Assembly: GCA_947628315.1 (NCBI GenBank)
Contig: CANQZJ010000023.1
Location: 1 to 32,628, forward strand
Direction of reading: 5' to 3'
Length of the DNA: 32,628 bases
From: an uncultured Oscillospiraceae bacterium
GTDB taxonomy: Bacteria; Bacillota; Clostridia; Oscillospirales; Oscillospiraceae
Shown here: positions 7,776-16,198 of the stretch, piece after piece
Numbering within the stretch: the stretch's first letter is position 1
How the letters are laid out: the number at the start of each line of letters is the position of its first letter
The notes under the pieces: generated by a model
Databases searched by the model: none
Seen by the model: only the letters and a program-made list of their open reading frames with translations
What the model was told of the DNA's origin: nothing
Made by a program: the position numbers and the translations under genes

Positions 7776-9583
7776 TCATACAGCATCTGTTGATGCCTAA
7801 GAGCGGAGTGTGCGGCCAGCAGGATATGTTTTCCCGCCTGAACAAGAGAGCGTATTTTTCGGACGAGCACCAGACGCTGACGATCTATCCCCATGGTGTG
7901 GCGTGGTTCGATACATATTTCAACAGCCTGAGCATCGGAAAGTGGAAGAAGTACACGGATATCGGGACCGTGAGCTTGACACTGCGGCTGAAGGGACAGC
8001 TTGAGATCAGCCTCTACAGAAAGGAGAAGATCCACGCAGTCATTGCGGAGACAGAACTTCTGACAGCCAGCTTCCAGAGCGAGCGGGAGGAGGAGATCAC
8101 GCTGACGTTTCCCGGTTCGGACGAGAAGGGGATGTACTTCTTCCGCCTGGAGGGCGTAAAGGGCGAGAGCAAGTTCTACGGCGGCTGGTATTCGGCGGAG
8201 ATCCCGGAAGGCAGTCTGCGGGACGTGGACCTGGCGATAGACATCTGTACTTTTAAGCGGGAGGCGTTCATACAGCGCAATCTGGAGATATTGCACAGGG
8301 CCTTTCTGGACGATGAGAACAACCCATTGCACGGACATCTTCATGTGTTCATCTCAGACAACGGAAAGACGCTGGACATCCCTGCGCTGGCGGGAGAGAG
8401 CGTCCAAATCGTGCCGAACAAGAACGTGGGCGGCGCCGGCGGTTTTACACGAGGCCTTATAGAGATCATGCACTGCCCCACATATCAGGCCAGCCATGTG
8501 CTGTTCATGGACGACGACGTGGTGATCGAGCCGGAGGCGCTGTATCGGACGTATGCGATGCTGCGGTGCCGGAAGGAGAAATACATCGATGCGTTCATCG
8601 GCGGCGCGATGCTGCGGATGGACCAGCCCAACATCCAGGTGGAGGCCGGCGCGGCGTGGTACGCGGGCGACCTGATGTCGAGAAATGGCGGTCTGGATCT
8701 GAACAGCGTGGACGCCTGCCTCTACAACGAGGTAGAGGAATACGTGGAGTTCAACGCTTGGTGGTACTGCTGTACGCCGATGACGGTGGTGAACGAGAAC
8801 AACCTGCCGCTGCCGATCTTTATCCGCGGGGACGATTTGGAATACGGTCTGCGGAATATGAGGCACCTCATCCTGCTCAACGGCATATGCGTGTGGCACG
8901 AGCCGTTTGAGAACAAGTATTCCTCGTTTTTGAGCTATTACATCCTGCGGAACCTGCTGTATGACAACGCGCTCCACTGTCCTGGCTACACAAAATGGCA
9001 GTTCCTGAGACGGCTGTGCGGGACGGTGGTGCGGGAGCTGTTCTACTACCGGTATAAGAACGTGGACCTGATCTTCCGGGGCGTGGAGGACTTTCTGAAG
9101 GGGGTCGACTTCCTGAAGGAGACGGACGGAGAGGAGCTGCACCGGCAGATCATGGCGGCGGGATATAAGGCCGTGCCGGCGGAGGAGCTGGACATGCCAT
9201 TTGAGAACGGCCCGTATGAAAACAGCATGAGGGAAGAGGAGAACAAGGTGCATAAGCTGTTCCGGTTCCTGACCTTCAACGGGCTCTTCCTGCCGGCAAA
9301 AGACGACCGCATCGTGTCTATGGCCCAGTGCCGCCCGCTGAATTTCTACCGGGCCAAGCGGGTGATGCAGTACGACGTGGCCAGCGGGAAAGCGTTTATG
9401 ACGGAGAAGAGCATTACAGCGACTCTTGGCTGGCTTGTAAAGACAGCTTTTAAATCTTTACATATCGCGATGCAGTTCGATGGAGCAAAGGAACGATTCA
9501 GAGCCAATGCTGCTGATATCATCTCGGAGCAGGCGTGGTGTACATACCTTGGATTGGAAAGGAGCAACGAATATGTTCAATGA
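7772..9583 (+). CDS. GlfT2-like galactofuranosyltransferase (GT2), copy 2
   Basis: A 603-residue paralogue of the protein at 5120, starting at the ATGA overlap with glf. It has the same layout: a beta-sandwich (about 1-145), IDICTFKRE (156-164), VPNKNVGGAGGFTRG (214-228), FMDDD (245-249), the acidic cluster IRGDDLEYG (351-359), VWHEPF (374-379), and an additional C-terminal helical region of about 110 residues. This C-terminal part makes it closer in length to GlfT2 itself than copy 1. Two such enzymes around one mutase suggest either alternating linkages or an initiator plus an extender, as with GlfT1 and GlfT2; this division is inference. It overlaps the next gene by 11 bases. Confidence 0.85.
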   Translation: MIIQHLLMPKSGVCGQQDMFSRLNKRAYFSDEHQTLTIYPHGVAWFDTYFNSLSIGKWKKYTDIGTVSLTLRLKGQLEISLYRKEKIHAVIAETELLTASFQSEREEEITLTFPGSDEKGMYFFRLEGVKGESKFYGGWYSAEIPEGSLRDVDLAIDICTFKREAFIQRNLEILHRAFLDDENNPLHGHLHVFISDNGKTLDIPALAGESVQIVPNKNVGGAGGFTRGLIEIMHCPTYQASHVLFMDDDVVIEPEALYRTYAMLRCRKEKYIDAFIGGAMLRMDQPNIQVEAGAAWYAGDLMSRNGGLDLNSVDACLYNEVEEYVEFNAWWYCCTPMTVVNENNLPLPIFIRGDDLEYGLRNMRHLILLNGICVWHEPFENKYSSFLSYYILRNLLYDNALHCPGYTKWQFLRRLCGTVVRELFYYRYKNVDLIFRGVEDFLKGVDFLKETDGEELHRQIMAAGYKAVPAEELDMPFENGPYENSMREEENKVHKLFRFLTFNGLFLPAKDDRIVSMAQCRPLNFYRAKRVMQYDVASGKAFMTEKSITATLGWLVKTAFKSLHIAMQFDGAKERFRANAADIISEQAWCTYLGLERSNEYVQ

Positions 9584-11099
9584 GTTTTCACTTTTGAGAG
9601 TGAATAGACAAGAGGAGTTTAAAGGTCTGACTGTTACCTTTTCCATAAAGCATTTCATGATGGCGGCATACCTTTATATGATCATTCCTATCGCTATCTA
9701 TTTTTTGACGTGGCTAAGATGGTACCTTGGAATTTTGGTAACGGCCATTGCAGTTGTGGGTGTTGTTTTCCTGTTCAAGGACATCAATAAGAACATCACA
9801 GCGAAAATCACTCTGCCAGTCAAACACATGATAATTGCGCTGGTCGTAATTTCGGTTTGGGCGTATTCTTCGTCAATATTTTTCTATCAGACTGATGATA
9901 TGCACTATAGAAATGCTTTGTTCCGGGATATGTGTGATTTTGATTGGCCGATACATTATCCTGAAACAGGCTATGTTATAGCATACTATTTTACGCAGTG
10001 GGTGATTCCGGCACTTTTCGGAAAGGCATTTGGTTTCACAATAGCGAATGTGGCCCTGTTGGCTGAAAATATCATTGGGATATATCTCGTTTTTCTTGGG
10101 ATATGTGTTGTTTTGCGTCCCATGAAGAACCGTGATATGTGGATTATTCTGTTGATGTACTTAACCTTCGGCGGGCTGAACGATATAGGTCAGGTCATCA
10201 TTGATTATAGAGGAACATGGGCATACGGATTGGGAAGTGGATTTGGATGGCCCGATCTGTACAACGGATATGGCTATCAATTTACGCCCAATGACGCGCT
10301 GATAGCATGGGTGTTCCATGAGACGATCGTTCCCTGGCTGGCGGTGGTCGTCTTTCTGGCGGCTCCTCAGTTGCGGTATTTCGCGATTATTGGGCTTTGT
10401 GTTTTTCCATACGGGCCATTTCCCTTTGTTGGCTTGGTGGTGTTCCTCTTGGTTGGTTTCTTTGTTTCTGTCAAGAGAGAAGGGTTTTGGGATTCGATCA
10501 AGCTTTGCTTGTCAGTACAGAATATTTGCGCAATGTTAAGTATTCTCCCGATATTTTTCCTGTTCTATCGAGCTAATTCCGTGGCGTCTAAAGTTGGATT
10601 CTATCCGGTGGTTGATGCTTTCGGGCCAGAGCATATCGGCTTTCTCGTTATCTTTTATTTCCTTGAATTTGGCCTGTACGGTCTGATTATCCACCGGGAG
10701 TATAAGGGGTCGCCGCTATTTTGGAGTGTAATAATTACATTGCTGGTGTTTCCACACTTTAAAATTGGAAACGGAAGAGATTTTTGCATGAGGGCAACGA
10801 TACCGGCGCTATTTGTGTTGATGCTCATGATGATGTGTTACTTGCTCAATAATTGCGATAAGGCTCCTTATTCATTTGCTACGATTCTTTTGATCGGATG
10901 TGTTACGCTTTCCTGTTTTGGTATTTCTAAAGACTGGGCACTAAGGATCAAAACGGTAAAACAGAATGGTTGGCGGCCATATATTTGCGATAATATTGGT
11001 ACTCTATCTGATAAGAGAATGGAGGATGTACCTTTCTTTGATAACGCCGTTGTTGTAAATCCGGACGATACAACGTTTTATAAGTATCTCGCAAAATAA
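9573..11099 (+). CDS. Polytopic membrane protein, probable GT-C-type glycosyltransferase
   Basis: A 508-residue protein starting at ATG 9573 behind GGAAAGGAG, with about ten hydrophobic membrane segments. The first large outside loop contains FYQTDDMHYRNALF, an acidic DD-H arrangement like the catalytic loop of GT-C enzymes, which use polyprenyl-phosphate sugars on the outer face. A soluble tail of about 60 residues follows the last helix. I do not recognise a named family. The gene is clearly richer in A and T than its neighbours: the line from 9661 is 38% GC by count, while the nearby rfbF and glf genes are far richer. That suggests separate acquisition. A GT2 at 14271 could supply the lipid-linked donor. 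It could instead be a polymerase; evidence for either is limited. Confidence 0.65.
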   Translation: MFNEFSLLRVNRQEEFKGLTVTFSIKHFMMAAYLYMIIPIAIYFLTWLRWYLGILVTAIAVVGVVFLFKDINKNITAKITLPVKHMIIALVVISVWAYSSSIFFYQTDDMHYRNALFRDMCDFDWPIHYPETGYVIAYYFTQWVIPALFGKAFGFTIANVALLAENIIGIYLVFLGICVVLRPMKNRDMWIILLMYLTFGGLNDIGQVIIDYRGTWAYGLGSGFGWPDLYNGYGYQFTPNDALIAWVFHETIVPWLAVVVFLAAPQLRYFAIIGLCVFPYGPFPFVGLVVFLLVGFFVSVKREGFWDSIKLCLSVQNICAMLSILPIFFLFYRANSVASKVGFYPVVDAFGPEHIGFLVIFYFLEFGLYGLIIHREYKGSPLFWSVIITLLVFPHFKIGNGRDFCMRATIPALFVLMLMMMCYLLNNCDKAPYSFATILLIGCVTLSCFGISKDWALRIKTVKQNGWRPYICDNIGTLSDKRMEDVPFFDNAVVVNPDDTTFYKYLAK

Positions 11100-11126
11100 G
11101 CTTTGAACAAGATCGGAGAGACAGAT

Positions 11127-11909
11127 ATGAAAACAGTGATACTTGCCGGGGGCTTCGGCACCCGGATCAGCGAGGAGAGCCAGTTCAAGCCCAAGCCCAT
11201 GGTGGAGCTGGGCGGGATGCCCATCCTGTGGCACATCATGAAGCTCTACAGCCATTACGGCTTCAACGACTTCGTCATCTGCGCCGGGTACAAGCAGCAC
11301 GTCATCAAGGAGTACTTCGCGGATTATTTTCTGCATACCTCCGACATTACATATGACTTCACCGGCGGCAGAAATGAGATGATCGTCCACCGCACCAACT
11401 CCGAGCCCTGGCGGGTGACAGTGGTCGATACAGGCCTGAACACCATGACCGGCGGCCGCGTGAAGCGTGTGCAGGAGCATATCGGCAGTGAGCCGTTCAT
11501 GCTGACCTATGGCGACGGCGTCTCGAACATAGATATCTCCGAGCTGGTGCGCTTCCACGAAACCCACGGAAAGATGGTCACCATGTCCGCCTATAATGCC
11601 GGCCAGCGCTTCGGCATGCTGGATGTGGACAAGTCAGGCGCTGTGAGAGATTTCCGGGAAAAGATCCAGAGCGTGGACAGCCTGGTGAACATCGGCTTTA
11701 TGGTCTGCCAGCCGGAACTGTTCGACCTTATCGAGGGCGACGACACGATCCTGGAGCGCAAGCCCCTGGAAACGGTGGCCAGGATGGGTGAGCTCATGGC
11801 GTACAGGCACACGGGCTTTTGGCAGTGCATGGACACGCTCCGGGAAAAAGAGGCGCTGGAGAAGATGTGGCAGAGCGGACAAGCCCCCTGGAAGGTATGG
11901 GAGGACTGA
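11127..11909 (+). CDS. rfbF: Glucose-1-phosphate cytidylyltransferase
   Basis: A 260-residue nucleotidyltransferase with ATG 11127 (a TTG at 11103 is in frame but has no support). It opens with VILAGGFGTRISEES, then KPKPMVELGGMPILWHIM, YGDGVSNIDI, and GFWQCMDTLREKEAL at the end, which together are diagnostic of RfbF. It joins CTP and glucose-1-phosphate to give CDP-glucose, the first step of the CDP-3,6-dideoxyhexose pathway. The following steps, rfbG and rfbH, are present at 18976-22589. Length matches the family. The next gene starts 11 bases after its stop. Confidence 0.96.
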   Translation: MKTVILAGGFGTRISEESQFKPKPMVELGGMPILWHIMKLYSHYGFNDFVICAGYKQHVIKEYFADYFLHTSDITYDFTGGRNEMIVHRTNSEPWRVTVVDTGLNTMTGGRVKRVQEHIGSEPFMLTYGDGVSNIDISELVRFHETHGKMVTMSAYNAGQRFGMLDVDKSGAVRDFREKIQSVDSLVNIGFMVCQPELFDLIEGDDTILERKPLETVARMGELMAYRHTGFWQCMDTLREKEALEKMWQSGQAPWKVWED

Positions 11910-11920
11910 GCGGAATAGCT

Positions 11921-13075
11921 ATGGAACGGGACGTATTGGTGATCGGATGCGGGCTCTCCGGCTCGGTGATCGCGCGGCGCCTGGCGGAGCAGGGCAGGCA
12001 TGTGGAGATATGGGAGCGCCGCAGCCATATCGGCGGGAATATGTACGACTATGTGGACGAGCACGGATTTCTCGTCCAGATGTACGGGCCCCATGTGTTC
12101 CACACAAACAGCGAAGAGATATGCCGCTATCTGCGCCGCTTCTGCGGTTGGAAGGACTTTCGGATCGACAGCGGCGCCGTGCTGAACGAGACATATACGC
12201 CGACACCGTTCAACTTCACCACGGTGGACACGTTTTATCCGCCGGAAAAGGCGACGCGGCTGAAGGAGAAGCTGCAGGCCGCCTTTGCCGGGAGGAAGAT
12301 GGCGCCGGTGATGGAGGTGCTGCAAAGTCAGGATGAGGACATCCGGGGCTACGCGCAGTTCCTCTTTGAAAACGACTATGCCCCCTATACGGCGAAGCAG
12401 TGGAACGTGTCTCCGGACAAGATCGACCCCAGCATCCTGGCCCGTGTGCCGCTCTATTTCTCCTATACCGCCGACGGCGGGATACGGGATAGGTACCAGA
12501 TCATGCCGGAGAAGTCGTTCACGGCCTTTTTTGAAAAGCTGCTGGACCACCCCAACATCGAGCTGCGGATGGGCATAGAGGCCCTGGCGCGCCTGGCGGC
12601 CAGGGACGGCCGCCTTTGGCTGGATGGGGCGCCGGTGGATACGCCGGTGGTGTATACGGGGGCGCTGGACGAGCTGTTCGGCGGGGTGTACGGACCGCTG
12701 CCCTACCGCTCCCTGCGCTTTGCGTGGAAGTATTCCAGCGAGGACAGCTTCCAGCCGGCGTCCGTGGTGGCCTATCCGCAGGCGGAGGGCTACACGCGCA
12801 TCACGGAGTACAAAAAGCTCCCCATCCAGCAGGGAAAGGGGACCGTCTACGCGGAGGAGTATCCCATCCCCTATGTCCAGGGCCAGTCGGAGCCCTATTA
12901 CCCGGTGATCATGGCGGAGAGCAAGGAGCAGTACGCAAAATATAAGGCGCTGGCCGACCGGATACCGAATCTGATCTACTGCGGGCGGCTGGCGGACTTC
13001 AAGTATTACTTCATGGATCAGGCGCTGGAAAGAGCGCTGGAAAGAGCGCTGGAAGTGTGCAGAGAGTTGCTTTGA
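11921..13075 (+). CDS. glf: UDP-galactopyranose mutase, copy 2 (divergent)
   Basis: A 384-residue Glf homologue. ATG 11921 places the FAD-binding VIGCGLSGSVIA at the very N-terminus; an in-frame ATG at 11897 inside the end of rfbF is less likely. It shows WERRSHIGGNMYDY, QMYGPHVFHT, YTAKQWNV, VYTGALDELF, YPVIMAES and CGRLADFKYYFMDQ. It is only distantly similar to the copy at 6669 and groups more with the standard enterobacterial or Gram-positive Glf type by its FNFTTVDTF segment. The C-terminus carries a 12-base repeat giving LERALERALE. Why the locus has two mutases is unclear; it may be a mosaic of two clusters. Confidence 0.93.
   Translation: MERDVLVIGCGLSGSVIARRLAEQGRHVEIWERRSHIGGNMYDYVDEHGFLVQMYGPHVFHTNSEEICRYLRRFCGWKDFRIDSGAVLNETYTPTPFNFTTVDTFYPPEKATRLKEKLQAAFAGRKMAPVMEVLQSQDEDIRGYAQFLFENDYAPYTAKQWNVSPDKIDPSILARVPLYFSYTADGGIRDRYQIMPEKSFTAFFEKLLDHPNIELRMGIEALARLAARDGRLWLDGAPVDTPVVYTGALDELFGGVYGPLPYRSLRFAWKYSSEDSFQPASVVAYPQAEGYTRITEYKKLPIQQGKGTVYAEEYPIPYVQGQSEPYYPVIMAESKEQYAKYKALADRIPNLIYCGRLADFKYYFMDQALERALERALEVCRELL
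13022..13054 (+). repeat. 12-bp in-frame tandem repeat, 2.75 copies
   Basis: The unit gcgctggaaaga occurs twice in full plus nine bases, inside the 3' end of the second glf. As the unit is a multiple of three, copy changes would only lengthen or shorten a helical ALER tail. Confidence 0.8.
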
Positions 13076-13114
13076 ATCCATTGTACGTATCCATGGATCT
13101 TGGGAGGGACCGGC

Positions 13115-13951
13115 ATGAGCGCAAAAAATAGACGAACGGCACGGGCACAAATCCTGGGGGGAAGAAACGCGGAAGCAGATCTTCTCCGGCTGGTGATGGC
13201 GTTTGTCATCGTTCTCGTCCACAGCCACCGTCTTGAACCTGCCGACATGGGACATTACCCATTCGCCGGCGGTTATCTGGCGGTCGAGTTCTTCTTCATT
13301 CTGTCCGGTTTCCTGGCGGCAAACAAGGTGAAGAGAAACGAAGGCGCCGCCTGTAAGGATGCCCTTGTCTGGACGGTAAAGGAGTATGTGAAGCTCTTTC
13401 CCTGTTTGTTGGCCGTCACGTTCGCGGCATATGGCCTGGACGCGTATATCTCTCACCTCTCGTTTGGGGAGACGCTCACGCACTATGTGTACAGTCTGTT
13501 TGAACTGCTGATGCTGCCAATGTCGGGGAACGTGCAGACATTTGTAAACGCACAGCTCTGGTACCTGTCGGCGCTGTTGGTCATGTTCCCGCTGTTTTAC
13601 GCGTGCTGTATTCGGTCAAAGGACTTTTTCCCGTTTGTCGTGTGTCCCCTCTCAAGCGCGCTGATCTACGGCTATTTCTGCATCACGTACGGCCATATGG
13701 ACATGTGGAATGAATGGACCGGCGCGTTTCGCATAGCGCTTCCTCGGGCGTGGGCCGGTCTTTGCCTGGGAATGACCGTGCACGCGGTTCTGGGATTAAT
13801 TGGAAACGGGGGGGGGCAGGTCTCTCAAAATGTGGAAAGAGGTGCCTGTCTGCCGCTGAACTGGTCTGCCTGGGGACGACGCTCCTCAATATGTATGGAA
13901 GCGGACACGACAGGATCGATTTCATTTGCATCATCCTGTTTGCCGTCGTGA
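13115..13951 (+). CDS. Acyltransferase-3 family protein, N-terminal part as read (frameshifted at G9)
   Basis: Starts at ATG 13115 with GGGAGGGA at 13102-13109. It has the acyltransferase-3 (OafA/WecH-type) N-terminal pattern: LRLVMAFVIVLVHSH with the expected His, and FAGGYLAVEFFFILSGFLAA. About seven membrane segments are present before the protein leaves frame at a run of nine G (13808-13816). Past that point it reads 45 unrelated residues and stops at 13951 (278 residues). The rest of the protein is open in another frame to 14223. Joined, the product would be 369 residues, normal for the family. It should O-acylate a sugar of the glycan across the membrane. One more G, or two fewer, restores the frame, so this is a probable phase-variable gene in the OFF state. 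Confidence 0.8.
   Translation: MSAKNRRTARAQILGGRNAEADLLRLVMAFVIVLVHSHRLEPADMGHYPFAGGYLAVEFFFILSGFLAANKVKRNEGAACKDALVWTVKEYVKLFPCLLAVTFAAYGLDAYISHLSFGETLTHYVYSLFELLMLPMSGNVQTFVNAQLWYLSALLVMFPLFYACCIRSKDFFPFVVCPLSSALIYGYFCITYGHMDMWNEWTGAFRIALPRAWAGLCLGMTVHAVLGLIGNGGGQVSQNVERGACLPLNWSAWGRRSSICMEADTTGSISFASSCLPS
13808..13816 (+). repeat. Poly-G9 tract, probable slipped-strand phase-variation site
   Basis: Nine consecutive G inside the acyltransferase gene, at the exact point where the conserved reading moves from one frame to another. G10 or G7 would put the two halves in frame; G9 gives truncation. Confidence 0.85.
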
Positions 13952-14223
13952 TCGGCATCGTGATGTCGGGCGCGTCTTCCATCCACCCCTATATTTCTGC
14001 CCGGTTCAGTAAGTGCGCTGATCTTAGTATCACTTTGTATATGTGTCACCTGATGATAGGGACATTTGTAGCAAAAGTGCTGATGCCGTCGGCGACGTAC
14101 TTTGAGCGGCTTCCTGTATATCTTGCGCTGTCCGTGGCATGTGCAGTACTGCTCCAGGTCTTCGTCCGGGGCATCCACAGGCTCGCCCCTGCCGCGCGGC
14201 TGAAGAAACATTTTTTGTGCTGA
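13816..14223 (+). pseudogene. Out-of-frame 3' part of the acyltransferase-3 gene
   Basis: Open from the G9 tract to TGA 14221-14223 in the -1 frame relative to the ATG. It encodes the remaining membrane helices: an LGTTLLNMYG segment, FICIILFAVVIG, ITLYMCHLMIGTF with the typical late acyltransferase-3 YxxH-like signature, and a final helix ending in KKHFLC. It has no ribosome binding site of its own. There is no further damage, which fits a reversible switch better than long decay. Confidence 0.75.
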
Positions 14224-14256
14224 TCTGACGATCGCAGTTTTTGATCCAGAGATTTT

Positions 14257-14263
14257 GGGAGGA
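14257..14263 (+). promoter_or_regulatory. Strong ribosome binding site for the GT2 gene
   Basis: GGGAGGA, seven bases before ATG 14271, selects this ATG over an in-frame ATG at 14241. The same TTTTGGGAGGAA context recurs before rfbH (20150-20156). Confidence 0.6.
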
Positions 14264-14270
14264 ATCATAT

Positions 14271-15269
14271 ATGAAGATCGGTGTTGTGATCCCAACATAC
14301 AACGAGGAAGGAAACGTCGAGCGGGTCTACGAGCGGCTGGTCAGGATCTTCCGGGAGCAGCTTCCTGAGTATGATTACGAGATCCTGTTCGCGGACAACA
14401 AATCCACCGATAATACGCGGGCGGTCCTGGAGGCGCTGTGCGAGCGGGACAAGAGGGTAAAGTGCATTTTCAACGTCAATAACTTCGGCTACTACCACTC
14501 CTCGTTCCACGCCTTCACCCAGTCGGACGGAGACGCCACGTTCATGGTCAACGCCGATATGCAGGACCCGCCCGAGATGCTCCCGCAGTTCGTGAAGGAG
14601 TGGAGAGCGGGGACCGCCGTTGTGATAGGCATCAAAACGGGGAGCAAGGACCCCAAGTGGCTGCTGGGGCTGAGAAAGATCTACTACTGGGTCGCCGGAC
14701 AGCTGTCCCAGACGAAGCAGATCGCCCATTTCAACGGCTTCGGCCTGTATGACCGCTCCTTTGTGGAGACGATGCGCTCCCTGGACGACCGTGATCCGTA
14801 TATGAAGAGCCTTGTGGCGGAGTATGCCCCGTCCATCAAGATGTTCCCGTATAAACAGGACAAGCGGACGTCGGGAAAGGGCACCACGAACTTTTTCGAG
14901 CTGTATGACTGCGCGATGGTCGGCATCACTTCCACCTCCAAGATCGTCTTGAGGAGCTGCACATTCGTGGGGCTGATCCTGTCGTTCATATCCCTGATCC
15001 TCGCGCTGTCGGCGTTCATCGACAAATTGATCCACTGGAACGATTTTCAGCTGGGCATCTCCGCGCTTTCCGTGGGCGTCTTTTTCCTGGGCAGCGTCCA
15101 GCTGTTTTTCCTTGGCATGATCGGGGAGTATATCCTGGCGATCAACAAAAAGGCGACGCACCGCCCGCTGGTAGTGGAAGAAAAGCGCATCAACTTTGAC
15201 GGTAACAAGCCCGCGGATGAAAAGACTACAGTCCAGACAGCGGATCAGGACGAGCATATTCATTGCTGA
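14271..15269 (+). CDS. Glycosyltransferase family 2, polyprenyl-phosphate sugar synthase type
   Basis: A 332-residue GT-A enzyme starting at ATG 14271. It has VVIPTYNEEGNVE at the N-terminus, EILFADNKSTDNT, and FMVNADMQDPPEML with the acidic metal-binding site. Two C-terminal membrane helices (about 225-285) follow, the layout of DPM1/ArnC/GtrB-like enzymes that load a sugar onto undecaprenyl phosphate. A 40-residue polar tail ends the protein. Such enzymes supply donors to GT-C transferases on the outer face; the GT-C-like protein at 9573 is a plausible partner. The sugar transferred is not known. It follows the acyltransferase gene by 47 bases with its own strong ribosome site. Confidence 0.88.
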   Translation: MKIGVVIPTYNEEGNVERVYERLVRIFREQLPEYDYEILFADNKSTDNTRAVLEALCERDKRVKCIFNVNNFGYYHSSFHAFTQSDGDATFMVNADMQDPPEMLPQFVKEWRAGTAVVIGIKTGSKDPKWLLGLRKIYYWVAGQLSQTKQIAHFNGFGLYDRSFVETMRSLDDRDPYMKSLVAEYAPSIKMFPYKQDKRTSGKGTTNFFELYDCAMVGITSTSKIVLRSCTFVGLILSFISLILALSAFIDKLIHWNDFQLGISALSVGVFFLGSVQLFFLGMIGEYILAINKKATHRPLVVEEKRINFDGNKPADEKTTVQTADQDEHIHC

Positions 15270-15287
15270 CAAAGGGGGCGGTGACCT

Positions 15288-16196
15288 ATGGAGAGAGTGC
15301 TGATCACAGGCGCCAGCGGCTTTATCGGGAGGAAAACAGTAGAGGCCGCGCTGCGTCAGGACGGGTGGCAGGTCCATGCCGCGGTGGGGAAGAACGACCA
15401 GGGATTCCCGGCAGGCGTGACGGTCCACAAGGCCGATCTGTCGGATGAGGGCGGATGCAGGAGCCTCATCCAGGAGGCAAAGCCGGATATCATCATCCAC
15501 CTGGCGTGGGCCCTGGCGGAGCGGGATTATTCCCAGTCCGTCTCTAATCTGGTGTGGCTGGAGAGCAGCCTTCGCCTGCTGCGGTGCTTTTTTGAAAGCG
15601 GCGGCAGAAGGTTCGTGTTTGCGGGGTCGGCGTCCGAGTACGGCGAGCCCGGCGGGCGGCATACGGAGAGCTTCGTCCCGGTGAGCAGAACGGTCTATGG
15701 CGAGAGCAAGGCGGCCTTTGAGCAGATATGTATGAATTACTGCCGGAAGCACGGGCTTGAGTTCGTATCCGCCAGGTGCTTCCCCGTGTACGGGGAGGGC
15801 GACGGAAGGACGTTCAAGGCGATCTCCGCCGCGATCACCACGTTTTTGAAGGGAGAACCATTCGTCTGTAAGGGGCCGAATAACGTTTGGGACTACATCC
15901 ATGTGGACGACGCGGCGGGCGCGCTGGTGAAAGTCGCCGGCAGCGGCTACTGCGGCGCCGTCAATGTGGGGACAGGCACGTCTCATACCATGCGGGAGGT
16001 GTTCCGCGGGATCGCGGATAAGATGGGCTGTGCCCAGCTCCTCTCGTTCGAGGAGAATACACAGAGCGTTACCATTCAAGTGGCGGATCCGAAGGTCCTG
16101 AAGGAGCAGATCGGGTATCGATGCAGCGTCGGTCTCAGCGAAGGATTGGACCGGACCATCGCTTGGTGGAAAACACATATGACAAAGGAGACATGA
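15288..16196 (+). CDS. NAD(P)-dependent epimerase/reductase (extended SDR), candidate CDP-dideoxyhexose reductase
   Basis: A 302-residue extended SDR starting at ATG 15288. It shows the nucleotide-binding VLITGASGFIGRKT, HLAWALAE, FVFAGSASEYGE and the catalytic YGESK. The C-terminal half has VWDYIHVDDAAGALVKV and NVGTGTSHTMREVF, as in sugar-nucleotide epimerases and reductases. The CDP-3,6-dideoxyhexose pathway needs a 4-ketoreductase after RfbH (paratose, abequose or ascarylose type). This protein has the right size and setting, but the same family includes epimerases, so the exact reaction is open. It is coupled to the following SDR gene with a two-base ATG/stop overlap or a two-base gap. 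Confidence 0.8.
   Translation: MERVLITGASGFIGRKTVEAALRQDGWQVHAAVGKNDQGFPAGVTVHKADLSDEGGCRSLIQEAKPDIIIHLAWALAERDYSQSVSNLVWLESSLRLLRCFFESGGRRFVFAGSASEYGEPGGRHTESFVPVSRTVYGESKAAFEQICMNYCRKHGLEFVSARCFPVYGEGDGRTFKAISAAITTFLKGEPFVCKGPNNVWDYIHVDDAAGALVKVAGSGYCGAVNVGTGTSHTMREVFRGIADKMGCAQLLSFEENTQSVTIQVADPKVLKEQIGYRCSVGLSEGLDRTIAWWKTHMTKET
16184..16190 (+). promoter_or_regulatory. Ribosome binding site deciding the start of the second SDR gene
   Basis: AAAGGAG is eight bases before ATG 16199 but only two before ATG 16193, which favours 16199 as the start. Confidence 0.5.
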
Positions 16197-16198
16197 CA

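Noticed and set aside
13089-13098. Ten-base palindrome atccatggat before the acyltransferase gene
   Set aside because: Too short and isolated to support an operator or recombination site.
13156-13161. Run of six G near the start of the acyltransferase gene
   Set aside because: The reading frame passes through unbroken; G6 runs occur several times by chance here (also 21974-21979 and 25017-25022).
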